The notes: generated by a model from the sequence alone, not told the origin. Shown: positions 1 through 8,808, numbered from the stretch's first letter. The stretch: 21,140 nucleotides of DNA from Nemertoderma westbladi (GCA_032718475.1 JAUCBJ010001652.1:1-21140), one strand, 5' to 3'. A program made the numbers and translations.

Positions 1-6
1 CCTACA

Positions 7-115
7 TTCATTGTAATCTCATCTTTCTGTTATAATGATGATATTTGTGACTCGTCGAATGACCTAAATGATTATTTTAATGTCTATGTTTTAATATCTG
101 AGTAACGGAATTTTG
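7..115. repeat. dispersed repeat A, copy 1
   Basis: About 108 bases here reappear in the same orientation at 3032-3139 with only scattered mismatches. Shared blocks include the TTCATTGTA start, CTGTTATAATGATGATATTTG, and the ATCTGA(G/A)TAACGGAATTTT end. The two copies sit about 3 kb apart inside the presumed P0 intron. I do not recognise the family, and there is no coding potential. Confidence 0.8.
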
Positions 116-939
116 TTGTCCATTAATCCCATTGTGTTTTATTCACTTTTCAAAATTACTATTTGTTGTGTTAATACTCGTACTATTGTGCAATTCCATT
201 GGTACAACAGGACATAAAATGTTGTCTCATTATTCAGTAATGAAATATTTAAGTTTTTGTCTGACTGATCTATTTTTTTATTTCTACGATTTCTCGCAGT
301 ATAGTTAATTGCTAAGACTGAATGAATAATTAAATTGTACATAAACTACTCCAATTATCTCTTGTGTGGCGAGCCACGAAGTTGGCTGAACTTAGCGAAC
401 TGACTCTGTTTGGGTGGTGGACAACAATTATTGCAAATAGTTGTTGTTGTCGTCGTGGTTACCATTTTGACATGCTAATAAATTTGTCGGATTTAGAACT
501 GTCGAGTTGAAAATTTCTTGTAAAATTGAAAATTTTCTTTTTCATTGTTATAGAATTAACTCTATTTTAGTTTCTTTTCTTTGAGGATATTTATTAGAAC
601 TCGTGAGTTTGACTCAAACAACGTAACAATATAACAGATTAACCAAAGTTACAATGATGATACATTTATGTGTCTCGTCGTATGAGAATTATGATGATCT
701 TTCAATTAATATCTGAGTAACATATGGTATTATTGTTATTAATTTATCGTCGCTTGTTTGGATGTTTTACATGTATAATAACTATATCGGGAGGACGATT
801 CTCGTTGGCGCATTTTTTGCCTCGTTTATTTTATTGAGATTTTATATATCAGTTTGGTGTCCGTTTAGTTTTTGTTTTAGATCAGAGTCAGTTAGGTCTC
901 CCAGCTGACTGTTATTTGTTTAGATAGTTTAAATTATTT
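116..939. other. AT-rich presumed intron, no gene seen
   Basis: No coding exon is recognisable on either strand. The only structure noted is a diverged third copy of dispersed repeat A at about 649-720, sharing the GTGTCTCGTCG and AATATCTGAGTAAC blocks. It presumably belongs to the long intron that precedes the P0 terminal exon, which is an inference because the upstream P0 exons are not in the window. Confidence 0.6.
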
Positions 940-1494
940 AGTATAGTGCAGTTCTATTATTTAGTATAGTGCAGTTCTATTATTTAGTATAGTGCAGTTC
1001 TATTATTTAGTATAGTGCAGTTCTATTATTTAGTATAGTGCAGTTCTACTATTTTGTATAGTGCAGTTCTATTATTTAGTATAGTGCAGTTCTATTATTT
1101 AGTATAGTGCAGTTCTATTGTTTAGTATAGTGCAGTTCTATTATTTAGTATAGTGCAGTTCTATTATTTAGTATAGTGCAGTTCTATTATTTAGTATAGT
1201 GCAGTTCTACTATTTTGTATAGTGCAGTTCTATTATTTAGTATAGTGCAGTTCTATTATTTAGTATAGTGCAGTTCTATTGTTTAGTATAGTGCAGTTCT
1301 ATTATTTAGTATAGGGCAGTTCTATTATTTAGTATAGGGCAGTTCTATTATTTAGTATAGTGCAGTTCTATTATTTAGTATAGTGCAGTTCTATTATTTA
1401 GTATAGTGCAGTTCTACTATTTTGTATAGTGCAGTTCTATTATTTAGTATAGTGCAGTTCTATTATTTAGTATAGGGCAGTTCTATTATTTTGT
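940..1494. repeat. 23-bp minisatellite with higher-order structure, about 24 copies
   Basis: The unit is AGTATAGTGCAGTTCTATTA plus TTT (23 bp), repeated head to tail about 24 times. Variant units recur in register. The CTACTATTTTG variant lies at 1049, 1210 and 1417 (7 and 9 units apart). The ATTGTTT variant lies at 1120 and 1281 (7 units apart). GGGCAG variants lie near 1314, 1337 and 1470. This indicates block amplification of about seven units (161 bp) as well as single-unit expansion. It is not a CRISPR array because there are no spacers. Confidence 0.97.
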
Positions 1495-2204
1495 AACAGT
1501 AAGTTCTGTTATATTGATGATATTTGTGATGGCCAACAACTTATATTTTATATTATTTGATTGAGTTTTGGCTATGATGATAATCTCAGCTCGCTTTGAG
1601 TTATTTTTTACTTTGAAGAAACTTTTCGTTCCCAACAATCCAAATTTATCTGAGCCAATTATTGAAACAATTTTATTATATTTATTTATTTATCCCCTTT
1701 AAGTGTAGAGTCAGTTAGGTGTCTAGTCTATAGCCTTGGAGACTGCTCTACAAGGTGTTCTATATTAACAGTTACGGTTCGGACTCAATAAACAGTATAA
1801 TAATAATTATGCATAATTTTAGGTTATAAAGGAAAATAAAAGAAATGAAAGATTACTTTTTCAGCATTTAATGTTCACAAGCCCATTTTTGGTGAAGATA
1901 AAGTTGTTATTTGTGATGTTGAAATCGACTCAAATACAAAATATCAATTTTCAACTGAAAAAACCTGTATATACCGGAAATTAGTAATATTTTTATTCGA
2001 AATTGGAAATATTATGTCACCCATAATTGACAACAGTCTTATAAATTTGATACTTATTTTACTGTCCCAACACCCCAATCATGTGGAATATTCCTTCGCA
2101 ATAAAAATGGCATTAATTTACCAAAGCTGCATTACATAGGGTAGTAGGTCTTTATTAGTTTAATGTTTCGATGATATTTAAGATAACGTAGGCCCGCGCC
2201 TCAT
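1495..2204. other. AT-rich presumed intron, no gene seen
   Basis: No exon or RNA gene is recognised. A short partial copy of repeat A (TTCTGTTATATTGATGATATT, with mismatches to the other copies) occurs at about 1505. The GAGTCAGTTAGGT motif seen at 887 recurs near 1707. Confidence 0.6.
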
Positions 2205-2580
2205 TGGTAACTCATGAGTCGTATGTCATAAGTCTCTTTCAGATTTTGTCTGAGTCCGTCGATGTCAAAAGTAGGCATATATCTCCCGTGCTCTACTGGT
2301 AAGTCATAAGTCCTTTCTTAAAAAATATAAGATGCACCTAACATTTAATGGAACACCATAAATTGCTTTACAATATTTTCTGGCTTGCTGCTACCCAAAG
2401 AACTAATCACAGGCCTCTTGTCGGATATAACTCATGAGTCGTATGTCAAAAGATGGAACATGGGACATAATCACTTTCGACTCATGAGTCGTAACAAACG
2501 ACTTATGACATACTAGTGGAAGCGCTCCCATTGAATTGAAACCAATGTGTTCCATAATTTATTTTGACTTATGACATATA
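2205..2580. repeat. palindrome-rich repeat cluster (ACTCATGAGTCGTATGTCA family)
   Basis: The 19-mer ACTCATGAGTCGTATGTCA occurs at 2210-2228 and 2430-2448. A 14-bp perfect palindrome CGACTCATGAGTCG is at 2478-2491. The inverted form GACTTATGACATA follows at 2501-2513 and again near 2566-2578, matching TATGTCATAAGTC at 2222-2234 in reverse. A related segment with AAGTCATAAGTC lies near 2302. The copies share flanking bases such as a CGC..TC(A/T)(C/T)TGGTAA stretch, so they derive from one repeat present in both orientations. Whether it is a decayed inverted-repeat transposon or a functional site cluster cannot be told. Confidence 0.7.
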
Positions 2581-2589
2581 CCAGTACAA

Positions 2590-3031
2590 TACCGTGTGGT
2601 TGAATAAAGTAGAAAACAAAGCAATACAGAAAGTGATGCATGGCCTACTTTTCAAAATTAATCTTATCAAAATTAATCTTTCAAATTCGTCATTGGGCAA
2701 AATATTTTGGTTTTCTAAACAAATTTAGAGATTTTCTAAATTTTTCCTCGCCGTTTAGAAACTTTTCACAGCGAACATTTTGAAAAAAAAACCCTGGGGG
2801 CATATCTTAAGTGGCATATCCTATCTCCTATGTTATTATTCATATTAAATTTTTCTTTCGAAAGCGGAATAAATTTAAGGAAAAGTCAGACAGTTTCTAA
2901 GTCATAGAGCTCTTTTCGCTTAGTAAATGGCGGAGGTCTAGGCGGAATCACCCCCCCCCCCCCCCGGGGTTTAGATATGGTTAATTAAGTCCATTTTTAA
3001 GTAGGGCTAATTACAATAAATTTATGTTATT
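2590..3031. other. AT-rich presumed intron with C15 tract, no gene seen
   Basis: No coding sequence is recognised. A run of 15 C at 2951-2965 is followed by GGGG. Long G or C runs recur at several places in this window (11349, 12502, 18532, 20113). Confidence 0.6.
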
Positions 3032-3139
3032 TTCATTGTAAGCTGATATTCTGTTATAATGATGATATTTGTGTCTCGTCGAATGACGTAAATGATTATT
3101 TTAATGTCTATGTTTTAATATCTGAATAACGGAATTTTT
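3032..3139. repeat. dispersed repeat A, copy 2
   Basis: This is a direct-orientation copy of the repeat at 7-115, with a few substitutions such as TCGAATGACGTAAATG versus TCGAATGACCTAAATG. The sequences just outside the two copies differ, which favours a dispersed element over a simple segmental duplication. Confidence 0.8.
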
Positions 3140-3406
3140 GTTTATTTAATTGCCGCCCACACAACAGTTCGCAGCGATCAGCATGTAAATCCCCAATTCC
3201 TTTGCATTATTAATTAATGCACATTTTGATCTGATCCTAGGTGGTCCAAGACGCTTCCGTTCTATCCGCAGGGTTGTCCTGGGTTTAGCAATCATAAGGT
3301 TCGATACAAGTTTCGATATATGTTTTTCTCTGTCTTTCAGATAAAAATGAAACATTAGTTTAATAGCGCCAACTATAAGAAAATGAACATCCAAATAAAA
3401 CCATAA

Positions 3407-4433
3407 ATATGTGTGGCGTCACATAGAAAGGGTTCAATCCTCAGAAAAGTGATTTTGCAGAAAACGTGTATAAAAATTTTTTTTTCGAAAATTCCTTTTT
3501 TCAGAAAAATACACTTAAAAGATGTCGAAATTAACAATTTTTTTTTAAAAATGTTCTACTTTTTGAGATGAATTCAAAAAACGACATCAAAACAGCACGT
3601 GTTAATCAGGACGAGCTATATTAATGCAAAATTGAAGTTTCATTTATAAAATAATTTTAAGTATAAAACTACCATGCAATATTATGTGACATGTAACCCA
3701 TCACAGCGTCACTACTTCTTTTCTACTTCTACTTCTCTCAAGCACCACCAAGAGGATCCCTTGTAAATGATTTTAATGAGTTCAAATACCCTCCAATGCC
3801 GCATGGGGTATATCTTCTCCTGCCTAGTAAAATTACTGTACTTTATACAATCTTTGTATGATAGAGAAATCCCTTACAGGCTCCTTTCTAAACAATATAG
3901 CCAATCAATCTCAGGTACTTACAGCCTTCCTTATTCTTATGTAATCAACCAATCAAAGGGCCTAAAATTCATAGGATTACTCTGTGTTCACATCGACATA
4001 ACATTTATTGCTTCTCTACCTGCCGCCCTGCGGTATGTTATTGATTACCAACATTGAATTGATTTGAACATGGAATTTTACTTTGATTTGAAAAATATGA
4101 AACATCCTGGTAGTGAAAAAAAACAAGCCATGGAATAGTTGCATCTGTTCAAAAATATCACCATTGTATTCAGTGGCTTCGAAAAACCACATACACAAAA
4201 AATCGCTATCAAACTAGCCGTTTTAAAAAATTATAAAATTTAAACACATTTTGGTTTTCTCAGACGAAAAGTAGTAGTTGTATTTATTTTGCCAATATTT
4301 CGAAAACGACAAAAGATGGCGAGTTGCGGTTTTCAGTTTCAGATTCTCCGTTAAATTTCGTACCAGAATCGTTAAAAAAGTGAAAATATATTTTTTTGGT
4401 ATTTGAACCCTTTCTATGTGACGCCACACATAT
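3407..4433. mobile_element. 1.03-kb non-autonomous DNA transposon-like element with 31-bp perfect TIRs
   Basis: The first 31 bases (3407-3437, beginning ATATGTGTGGCGTCACATAG) are the exact reverse complement of 4403-4433. Within the TIR, the core TGTGTGGCGTCACA is itself partly palindromic. The interior is AT-rich. It has a CT-rich patch at 3718-3735 and short open frames with no similarity to a transposase that I recognise, so this looks like a MITE-type or internally deleted element. The terminal ATAT on both sides could be a target-site duplication (TA or ATAT) instead of part of the TIR, so the exact ends are uncertain by about four bases. The family is not recognised. Confidence 0.8.
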
Positions 4434-4466
4434 ATTTTAATTGTCACATAATATCTAGTATGGCTA

Positions 4467-5024
4467 CTCTATATTATACCATCACTAACGTTGGACATTC
4501 TGTTTGTTTCAGATATTCCATCACTAACATTGGACATTCTGTTTGTTTCAGTTTACGATCAGGGCTCTATATTCCATCACTAACATTGGACATTCTGTTT
4601 GTTTCAGTTTACGACCAGGGCTCTATATTCCATCACTAACGTTGGACATTCTGTTTGTTTCAGTTTACGACCAGGGGTCTATATTCCATCACTAACATTG
4701 GACATTCTGTTTGTTTCAGTTTACGACCAGGGCTCTATATTCCATCACTAACATTGGACATTCTGTTTGTTTCAGTTTACGACCAGGGCTCTATATTCCA
4801 TCACTTAACATTGGACATTCTGTTTGTTTCAGTTTACGACCAGGGCTCTATATTCCCTCACTAACGTTGGACATTCTGTTTGTTTCAGTTTACGACCAGG
4901 GCTCTATATTCCATCACTAACAGTGGACATTCTGTTTGTTTCAGTTTACGACCAGGGCTCTATATTCCATCACTAACATTGGACATTCTGTTTGTTTCAG
5001 TTTACGACCAGGGCTCTATATTCA
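4467..5024 (+). repeat. 56-bp minisatellite made of branch point + 3' splice site + exon start
   Basis: Ten tandem copies end at the P0 terminal exon. Each carries a CTAAC branch-point-like motif, a T-rich tract and TTTCAG about 24 bases later. In all but the truncated first copy (37 bp), the TTTCAG is followed by TTTACGACCAGGGCTCTATA, the first bases of the P0 exon. The AGs fall at 4511, 4550, 4606, 4662, 4718, 4774, 4831, 4887, 4943 and 4999. Spacing is 56 bp, except one 57-bp unit with an extra T near 4806 and the short first unit. The array is a duplication across the intron/exon boundary, so every unit is a potential acceptor. Confidence 0.95.
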
Positions 5025-5365
5025 GCCCTATGATTCTCGACATCAGTGACGCGGACATCCGCAACATGTTTATGGCGGGTGTCGCCAACGTGGCGGCTGT
5101 CTCCCTAGAGATCGGCTACCCGACCGTCGCTTCCGCCCCCCACTCCATCGCCAACGCCTTTAAGAACGTCCTCGCCGTCGCAGCCGAGACCGACTACGCC
5201 TTCCCGGAAGCAGAAGCGATGCTCGCCTACCTGGCGGACCCGTCGGCCTTTATAGCCGCGGCCCCCGTAGCCGGGGCTACCGGAGCTGCCGCCGAGGAGA
5301 AGAAACCCGAGCCGGAGCCTGAGGAAGAGAGCGACGATGACATGGGATTCGGTTTGTTCGACTAG
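5001..5365 (+). CDS. RPLP0: 60S acidic ribosomal protein P0, terminal coding exon (partial gene)
   Basis: P0 (uL10) anchors the ribosomal stalk: its N-terminal part binds 28S rRNA and its C-terminal part binds P1/P2 dimers and recruits GTPase factors. This exon supplies the C-terminal ~120 residues. The translation contains the family blocks IGYPTVASAPHSI, ETDYAFPEAE and LADPSAFIAAAPVAG, an Ala-rich hinge, a Glu-rich stretch and the invariant tail SDDDMGFGLFD, then TAG. It starts after TTTCAG at 4995-5000 in phase 1: two bases complete a Val codon and YDQGSIF follows, matching the conserved ..V(F/Y)D.GSI.. block. The remaining ~200 residues must be encoded upstream of the window. The exon is GC-rich and frame-intact, unlike the AT-rich intron. 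It points toward the TMEM145-like gene (convergent). Confidence 0.95.
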
Positions 5366-5758
5366 TCGGAGTTGGTTCCGGTTGATCGTTGTCGGCCCAA
5401 TATGTTCCGGGTACATCGATATTCCGTGAATGTTGTTTGGTTGGTATCGATATTAAGTCGATGTTGTAGTGGCCATGTTGCTAACTCGTAGTTATGGTAA
5501 CTACATAGAATAATAATTTAACATAATGGTTTATTCTCTTGTAAATTTGATTTACACCTTTTGTGTTAAAAGCTTGAATTTAAGTGAATTTAAACTATTA
5601 TACATTTATTATACATTTATGAAATGATAACATTTCACAGTAATCTGTATATTTTATTAGTTGGGTCATGTCCAGTGATGGATTGATTGGTTGGTGGGTG
5701 GGTTGGGTTTAAAGTCGATATTCATGTCCCCCGAGCACTGATTACTTACTGGTCAGGT
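5366..5758 (+). other. P0 3' UTR and intergenic sequence
   Basis: No canonical AATAAA lies within 300 bases of the P0 stop. AATAAT at 5509-5514 is the nearest variant hexamer and a plausible, unproven polyadenylation signal. A short direct repeat (TTATACATTTATTATACATTTA region) lies near 5598-5620. No gene is seen. Confidence 0.4.
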
Positions 5759-5884
5759 GAGGACCTTCGAATACGTAAGGGAAATGCATGGGCAGCCTTG
5801 GATAGGCTTTCCAGGATTTGGAAGTCACCGAGAATTAATCGGAAACTTAAGGTCCGATTATTTAGAGCAGCAGTAGTTCCAGTC
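5759..5884 (+). pseudogene. LINE reverse transcriptase C-terminal fragment
   Basis: The forward frame reads EDLRIRKGNAWAALDRLSRI, then WKS, then RKLKVRLFRAAVV. This resembles the segment just C-terminal to the palm of many non-LTR reverse transcriptases (the ..R.GKAW.AL..L..IW.S...R.LK..LF.A.V.. pattern). Only about 42 residues survive. The match stops just before the LLYG-type continuation expected by the family, where an unrelated minus-strand LINE fragment begins. It is a dead remnant. Confidence 0.75.
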
Positions 5885-5911
5885 CAGGACAACCCATGAC
5901 TTTCGACGCCC

Positions 5912-6335
5912 CTAAAGGACACTGGCCTTGAAGATGCGGATAATCTCGCGAAAGTCATGGGGTGCAACTTTGTTGATAAGCCGGCATAGCATTCTTAATG
6001 CACGCTGCATTGGGCTTGCCAATTGTGGATTGCATGGTGGTGGCAAAGTTTTTGTCAAACCAGCATAGCATCTCAATGGTGTAACCAATAAATTTTGGTT
6101 ACTCGAACGTAGGTTTCTGGGAGGATTGTAGCGCACAAGCAAGTCACTCTAGTAATCAGGAGCGAGTCCATTTAGGCATTTGTATGTCAATAGGGCTATT
6201 TTATATTCGATGCGTCGTAATATCAGTAGCCAGTGGAGATTTCTTAATACTGGGGTCGGTGTGCATATGGTCCCGCTTTTTAATCCCACATAATAGACGT
6301 GCCGCACTATTTTGTACAATATACAGAGATTATCC
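5912..6335 (-). pseudogene. LINE (CR1/L2-like) reverse transcriptase 3'-end remnant
   Basis: Read on the minus strand from about 6335, separate frames give LYIVQNSAARLLCG, then RRIEYKIALLTYKCLNGLAP, then RYNPPRNLRSSNQNLLV, ending with a stop at 5912. These are hallmark blocks of the last ~150 residues of CR1/L2-type ORF2 proteins (QN.AARL, R..FK.A.L.YK.L.G.AP.YL, R.LRSS). One frameshift lies near 6245, and a stop replaces the residue after APDY near 6150. The fragment is non-functional. Its end abuts an opposed LINE fragment of another family at 5884. Confidence 0.85.
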
Positions 6336-6438
6336 TTGGGTGATTAAAAATCAAGATCATTAGTTACCAAGGTTTCAAGGTCAGATTTAAAGATTCATTC
6401 TCTATTCCCATTGTAAAACAAAAAATAGGTTTGCATTG

Positions 6439-6508
6439 ATTTTACTTTTTTCCCGGCGAAAAAAGTAAAATAAATTATTTTTGGAAAAAGTAAAATAAAT
6501 TATTTTTG
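6439..6508. repeat. 13-bp inverted repeat and adjoining 24-bp direct duplication
   Basis: 6439-6451 (ATTTTACTTTTTT) pairs perfectly with 6459-6471 across a 7-base CCCGGCG loop. The right arm begins a roughly 24-base segment (AAAAAGTAAAATAAATTATT then TTTG) that is repeated in tandem from about 6485. No function is evident, and it may be an insertion scar. Confidence 0.75.
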
Positions 6509-6542
6509 ATTACATGTGTTGAAAAAGAATCGAAGCAGAAAA

Positions 6543-6558
6543 GATAGATAGATAGATA
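6543..6558. repeat. (GATA)4 microsatellite
   Basis: Four perfect GATA units, followed by GG. Confidence 0.9.
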
Positions 6559-6559
6559 G

Positions 6560-7350
6560 GTCTCTTTTATTTGCAAACTTATAAGTATGAATAAACAATA
6601 CATTACAAGGCAGTGCACACCATAAAGTGATTACTGATGATTGAGCAAATAAGCGTCAAAATAAGCGCTGTTAATAACAGGCCAGGAAAGGTTTGCACGT
6701 AGGCCTAATCCATTCACACACTCAAAAGTTATTGCAACTCCAAGGCGAACTCCAAAACGGAACTCAATATCCAATATTAGTTTATGTAGTTAAGCGGCTC
6801 TCTAGTTACGTAATAAATATCCCAGAACACTAAATTATTTAACATTGAGTAAAGCAGCATCAGGAGTTGAAGAGTACACTAATTAGAATCGCAGTAACTA
6901 TGGAAGCAATATAGTAAAATACTGCAGTTCAATTTATTTTGTAACACTATATCGCTCTATGTTTTATTAAAGAGTTGAGCAACAGAAACGTACGCAAAAC
7001 ATTTTTTTTTCAATATTCTCTCGATCCTTTATTAACCTCGCTGGCGCTCGGTAAATAAAATGCCTCGGATAGTGAAAATAAAGTTACACTTTTTTTCTCA
7101 TGTAATACTGTGTATAATTATATTTTTCGTTTATTACCCAACATCATATCGAGTAAATAACAAAAATTAATAAAATTTAGTACCTCCAATTTCCATTAAT
7201 ATTCTTTTTAGCTGTGCAGACACAGGCAGGCACACAACACCAAGGGAAAACTACAATCAAAATCAAATGTCAACAATAATGGCAAAGGCACTGTGTACAA
7301 ATGAACCATAACTGCCTTAAATACAGCAGTAAATCAAATAATTACATTTT
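6560..7350. other. 3' flank of TMEM145-like gene, no gene seen
   Basis: AT-rich sequence without recognisable coding potential. On the minus strand, AATAAA hexamers occur at 7130-7135 and 7028-7033 (seen as TTTATT on the plus strand), about 215 and 320 bases past the stop of the minus-strand gene. They are the best candidates for its polyadenylation signal. Confidence 0.45.
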
Positions 7351-8808
7351 TTATGCATTTTTTGGCGAATATTCGATTGTATCCGTATTTGTTGAAATAT
7401 TATTGGGCATTCGGCCGTTTTCGGCTTCTCCGTTATGGTGTGAACGAACATTAGGTTCGTTTAATTTCGTTATCGTGAATATGTCCATCTGATTGTAAGT
7501 TCCAGCACCGGCCGCGTAGGGGTGTGCGATAAAGTTACCTCTACCGTCACTCATCGGGCCGGTCTGATTGGTTCGAATGTGAAACGGAAATGACGACTTA
7601 ATCAACGATGGATGAGTAATAGCCAATAGGAAGACGTAAGCAATCACCGTCGCTGTGAGTATCACAGAAGTTATGAGTTTCTCTCGGAAATATTTCGCCA
7701 TTGCGAACATTGCGACAAGAATTAAAATGGGTCCAATTAATAGCCACCAGGTGAAAAATGAAAAGAAGATAATATAAAACTTTATTTTACCAGAGTTAGA
7801 ATACGCAGTTCGACACACACTCGCGCTCATGTACAGCCAGGAGATGAACTTTAATCCGATAGATACGTAGCCAGGGATAGATTCGTAGAAGTACAGAACT
7901 GTAGCTGAGTCCGATAGGAACACACTGAATAGGAACGCCCCCATGTATGCTAAAGAGTAAACCACTAAGTAACAAGCAGTGCAGATTCGCGCCGATAGAG
8001 GGAGATTGCTCCGGGTCACTGTGTATCCTTGACTGAATAACAGCACCGCGAGAAGAAATCCAACATCGCTTATAATTTCTAGAATTTTACCTGCGAGTTT
8101 AATAGCCGGTCGCTCGAACCCCGTAGCCGCGTACACGACGTAACTGGTCGTTAATAGCAACACGGATATTGTCTCGGATACAACCGCCCCCATGTAGATG
8201 AGGTAGGTGGGATGGAGGTACTGGCGCAGATAGAGTTGTCTAGCAGTAACGGAAGCCGCCGTTAGTAAAACAACGAAGAGTAAAAGAAACAAACTGTAAA
8301 CGATAATAAGACCGTCTTCATCCGCAGACAGGTGTTTATTGAAACGCCTCCCGTTCAGTAGTGTGAAGTTATACCGCAGACGAATACACCCAGCACCACA
8401 CGACGCCACAACTATATACCACCAGCGCTCACGCTCGCTATGGAAACTGTGACTCGCCTTGCACCGTAGTTCGCCCGATTTTTCGGCGCATCCTGAGAAT
8501 GGGTAATTTGGTTCTAGAATAATCTGTTGGTTTTCGTGTCGTTTCGCCGATGATACTTTGTGTTCGCACGTTTCGTTGGAGGCGTATACAGCTGGCCATT
8601 GCGTGGGCGTGTCGAAATAGAACAGAAGTTTCGGTGCTGGGTCGCCACCGTCGTATTCGATGTCGTAGGAAATCTTTCCGTATCGCCGCAAAAAACAAAA
8701 TCGAGTGAGAAATACGAAATCGGAGGTTGAATTAATCTCACCGCTTACATACTTAGTGAGCGAACAATCGGGGTTTACGAAAACCAGCAATATTGTAAAC
8801 AAAAACAT
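7351..8808 (-). CDS. TMEM145/GPR180-like seven-transmembrane protein (intronless, 485 aa)
   Basis: This is a membrane protein of the GpcrRhopsn4 family (TMEM145, GPR180 and relatives): an extracellular N-terminal domain followed by seven helices. Human relatives are linked to signalling and membrane trafficking; the ligand or partner here is unknown. The N-terminus (residues 1-16) is hydrophobic and signal-like. The luminal domain (about 17-163) carries family blocks FVFLTRFCFL (31-40), QWPAVY (70-75), RERWWYI (126-132) and SADEDG (161-166), plus N-glycosylation sequons at N26, N78 and N147. Membrane segments lie at about 164-187, 201-228, 244-262, 274-298, 313-335, 343-372 and 376-398. GYTVTR (261-266), YESIPGY (308-314) and FPFHIRT (407-413) are also typical. 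The hydrophilic tail lacks a known motif. The first ATG is used: an in-frame TGA at 8839-8841 precedes it with no Met between. Blocks match TMEM145 better than GPR180 by eye. No intron interrupts the frame. Confidence 0.9.
   Translation of the reverse strand: MFLFTILLVFVNPDCSLTKYVSGEINSTSDFVFLTRFCFLRRYGKISYDIEYDGGDPAPKLLFYFDTPTQWPAVYASNETCEHKVSSAKRHENQQIILEPNYPFSGCAEKSGELRCKASHSFHSERERWWYIVVASCGAGCIRLRYNFTLLNGRRFNKHLSADEDGLIIVYSLFLLLFVVLLTAASVTARQLYLRQYLHPTYLIYMGAVVSETISVLLLTTSYVVYAATGFERPAIKLAGKILEIISDVGFLLAVLLFSQGYTVTRSNLPLSARICTACYLVVYSLAYMGAFLFSVFLSDSATVLYFYESIPGYVSIGLKFISWLYMSASVCRTAYSNSGKIKFYIIFFSFFTWWLLIGPILILVAMFAMAKYFREKLITSVILTATVIAYVFLLAITHPSLIKSSFPFHIRTNQTGPMSDGRGNFIAHPYAAGAGTYNQMDIFTITKLNEPNVRSHHNGEAENGRMPNNISTNTDTIEYSPKNA

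Noticed and set aside
3146-3394. 82-codon minus-strand frame with a faint resemblance to the segment after a LINE endonuclease (FLIVGAIKLMFHF)
   Set aside because: The similarity is too weak and lacks any catalytic motif. It may be an old LINE scrap but cannot be supported.
3767-4057. 96-codon forward frame inside the TIR element
   Set aside because: Low-complexity, AT-rich composition with no transposase motif; probably chance.
4403-4920. Several forward open frames rich in GHSVCF/YDQGSIF repeats
   Set aside because: They are translations of the 56-bp splice-site minisatellite in its three frames. Their codons derive from intron and exon-start copies, not from a protein gene.
5105-5416. 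103-codon minus-strand frame, Gly/Arg-rich
   Set aside because: It is the antisense shadow of the GC-rich RPLP0 exon.
5687-5758. Glycine/tryptophan-rich start of the frame preceding the LINE fragment
   Set aside because: The recognisable RT similarity begins only at 5759. The preceding GGTTGGTGGG stretch is simple sequence.
8438-8741. Two short minus-strand frames overlapping the TMEM145-like gene
   Set aside because: They are alternative frames of a well-supported CDS with no similarity of their own.
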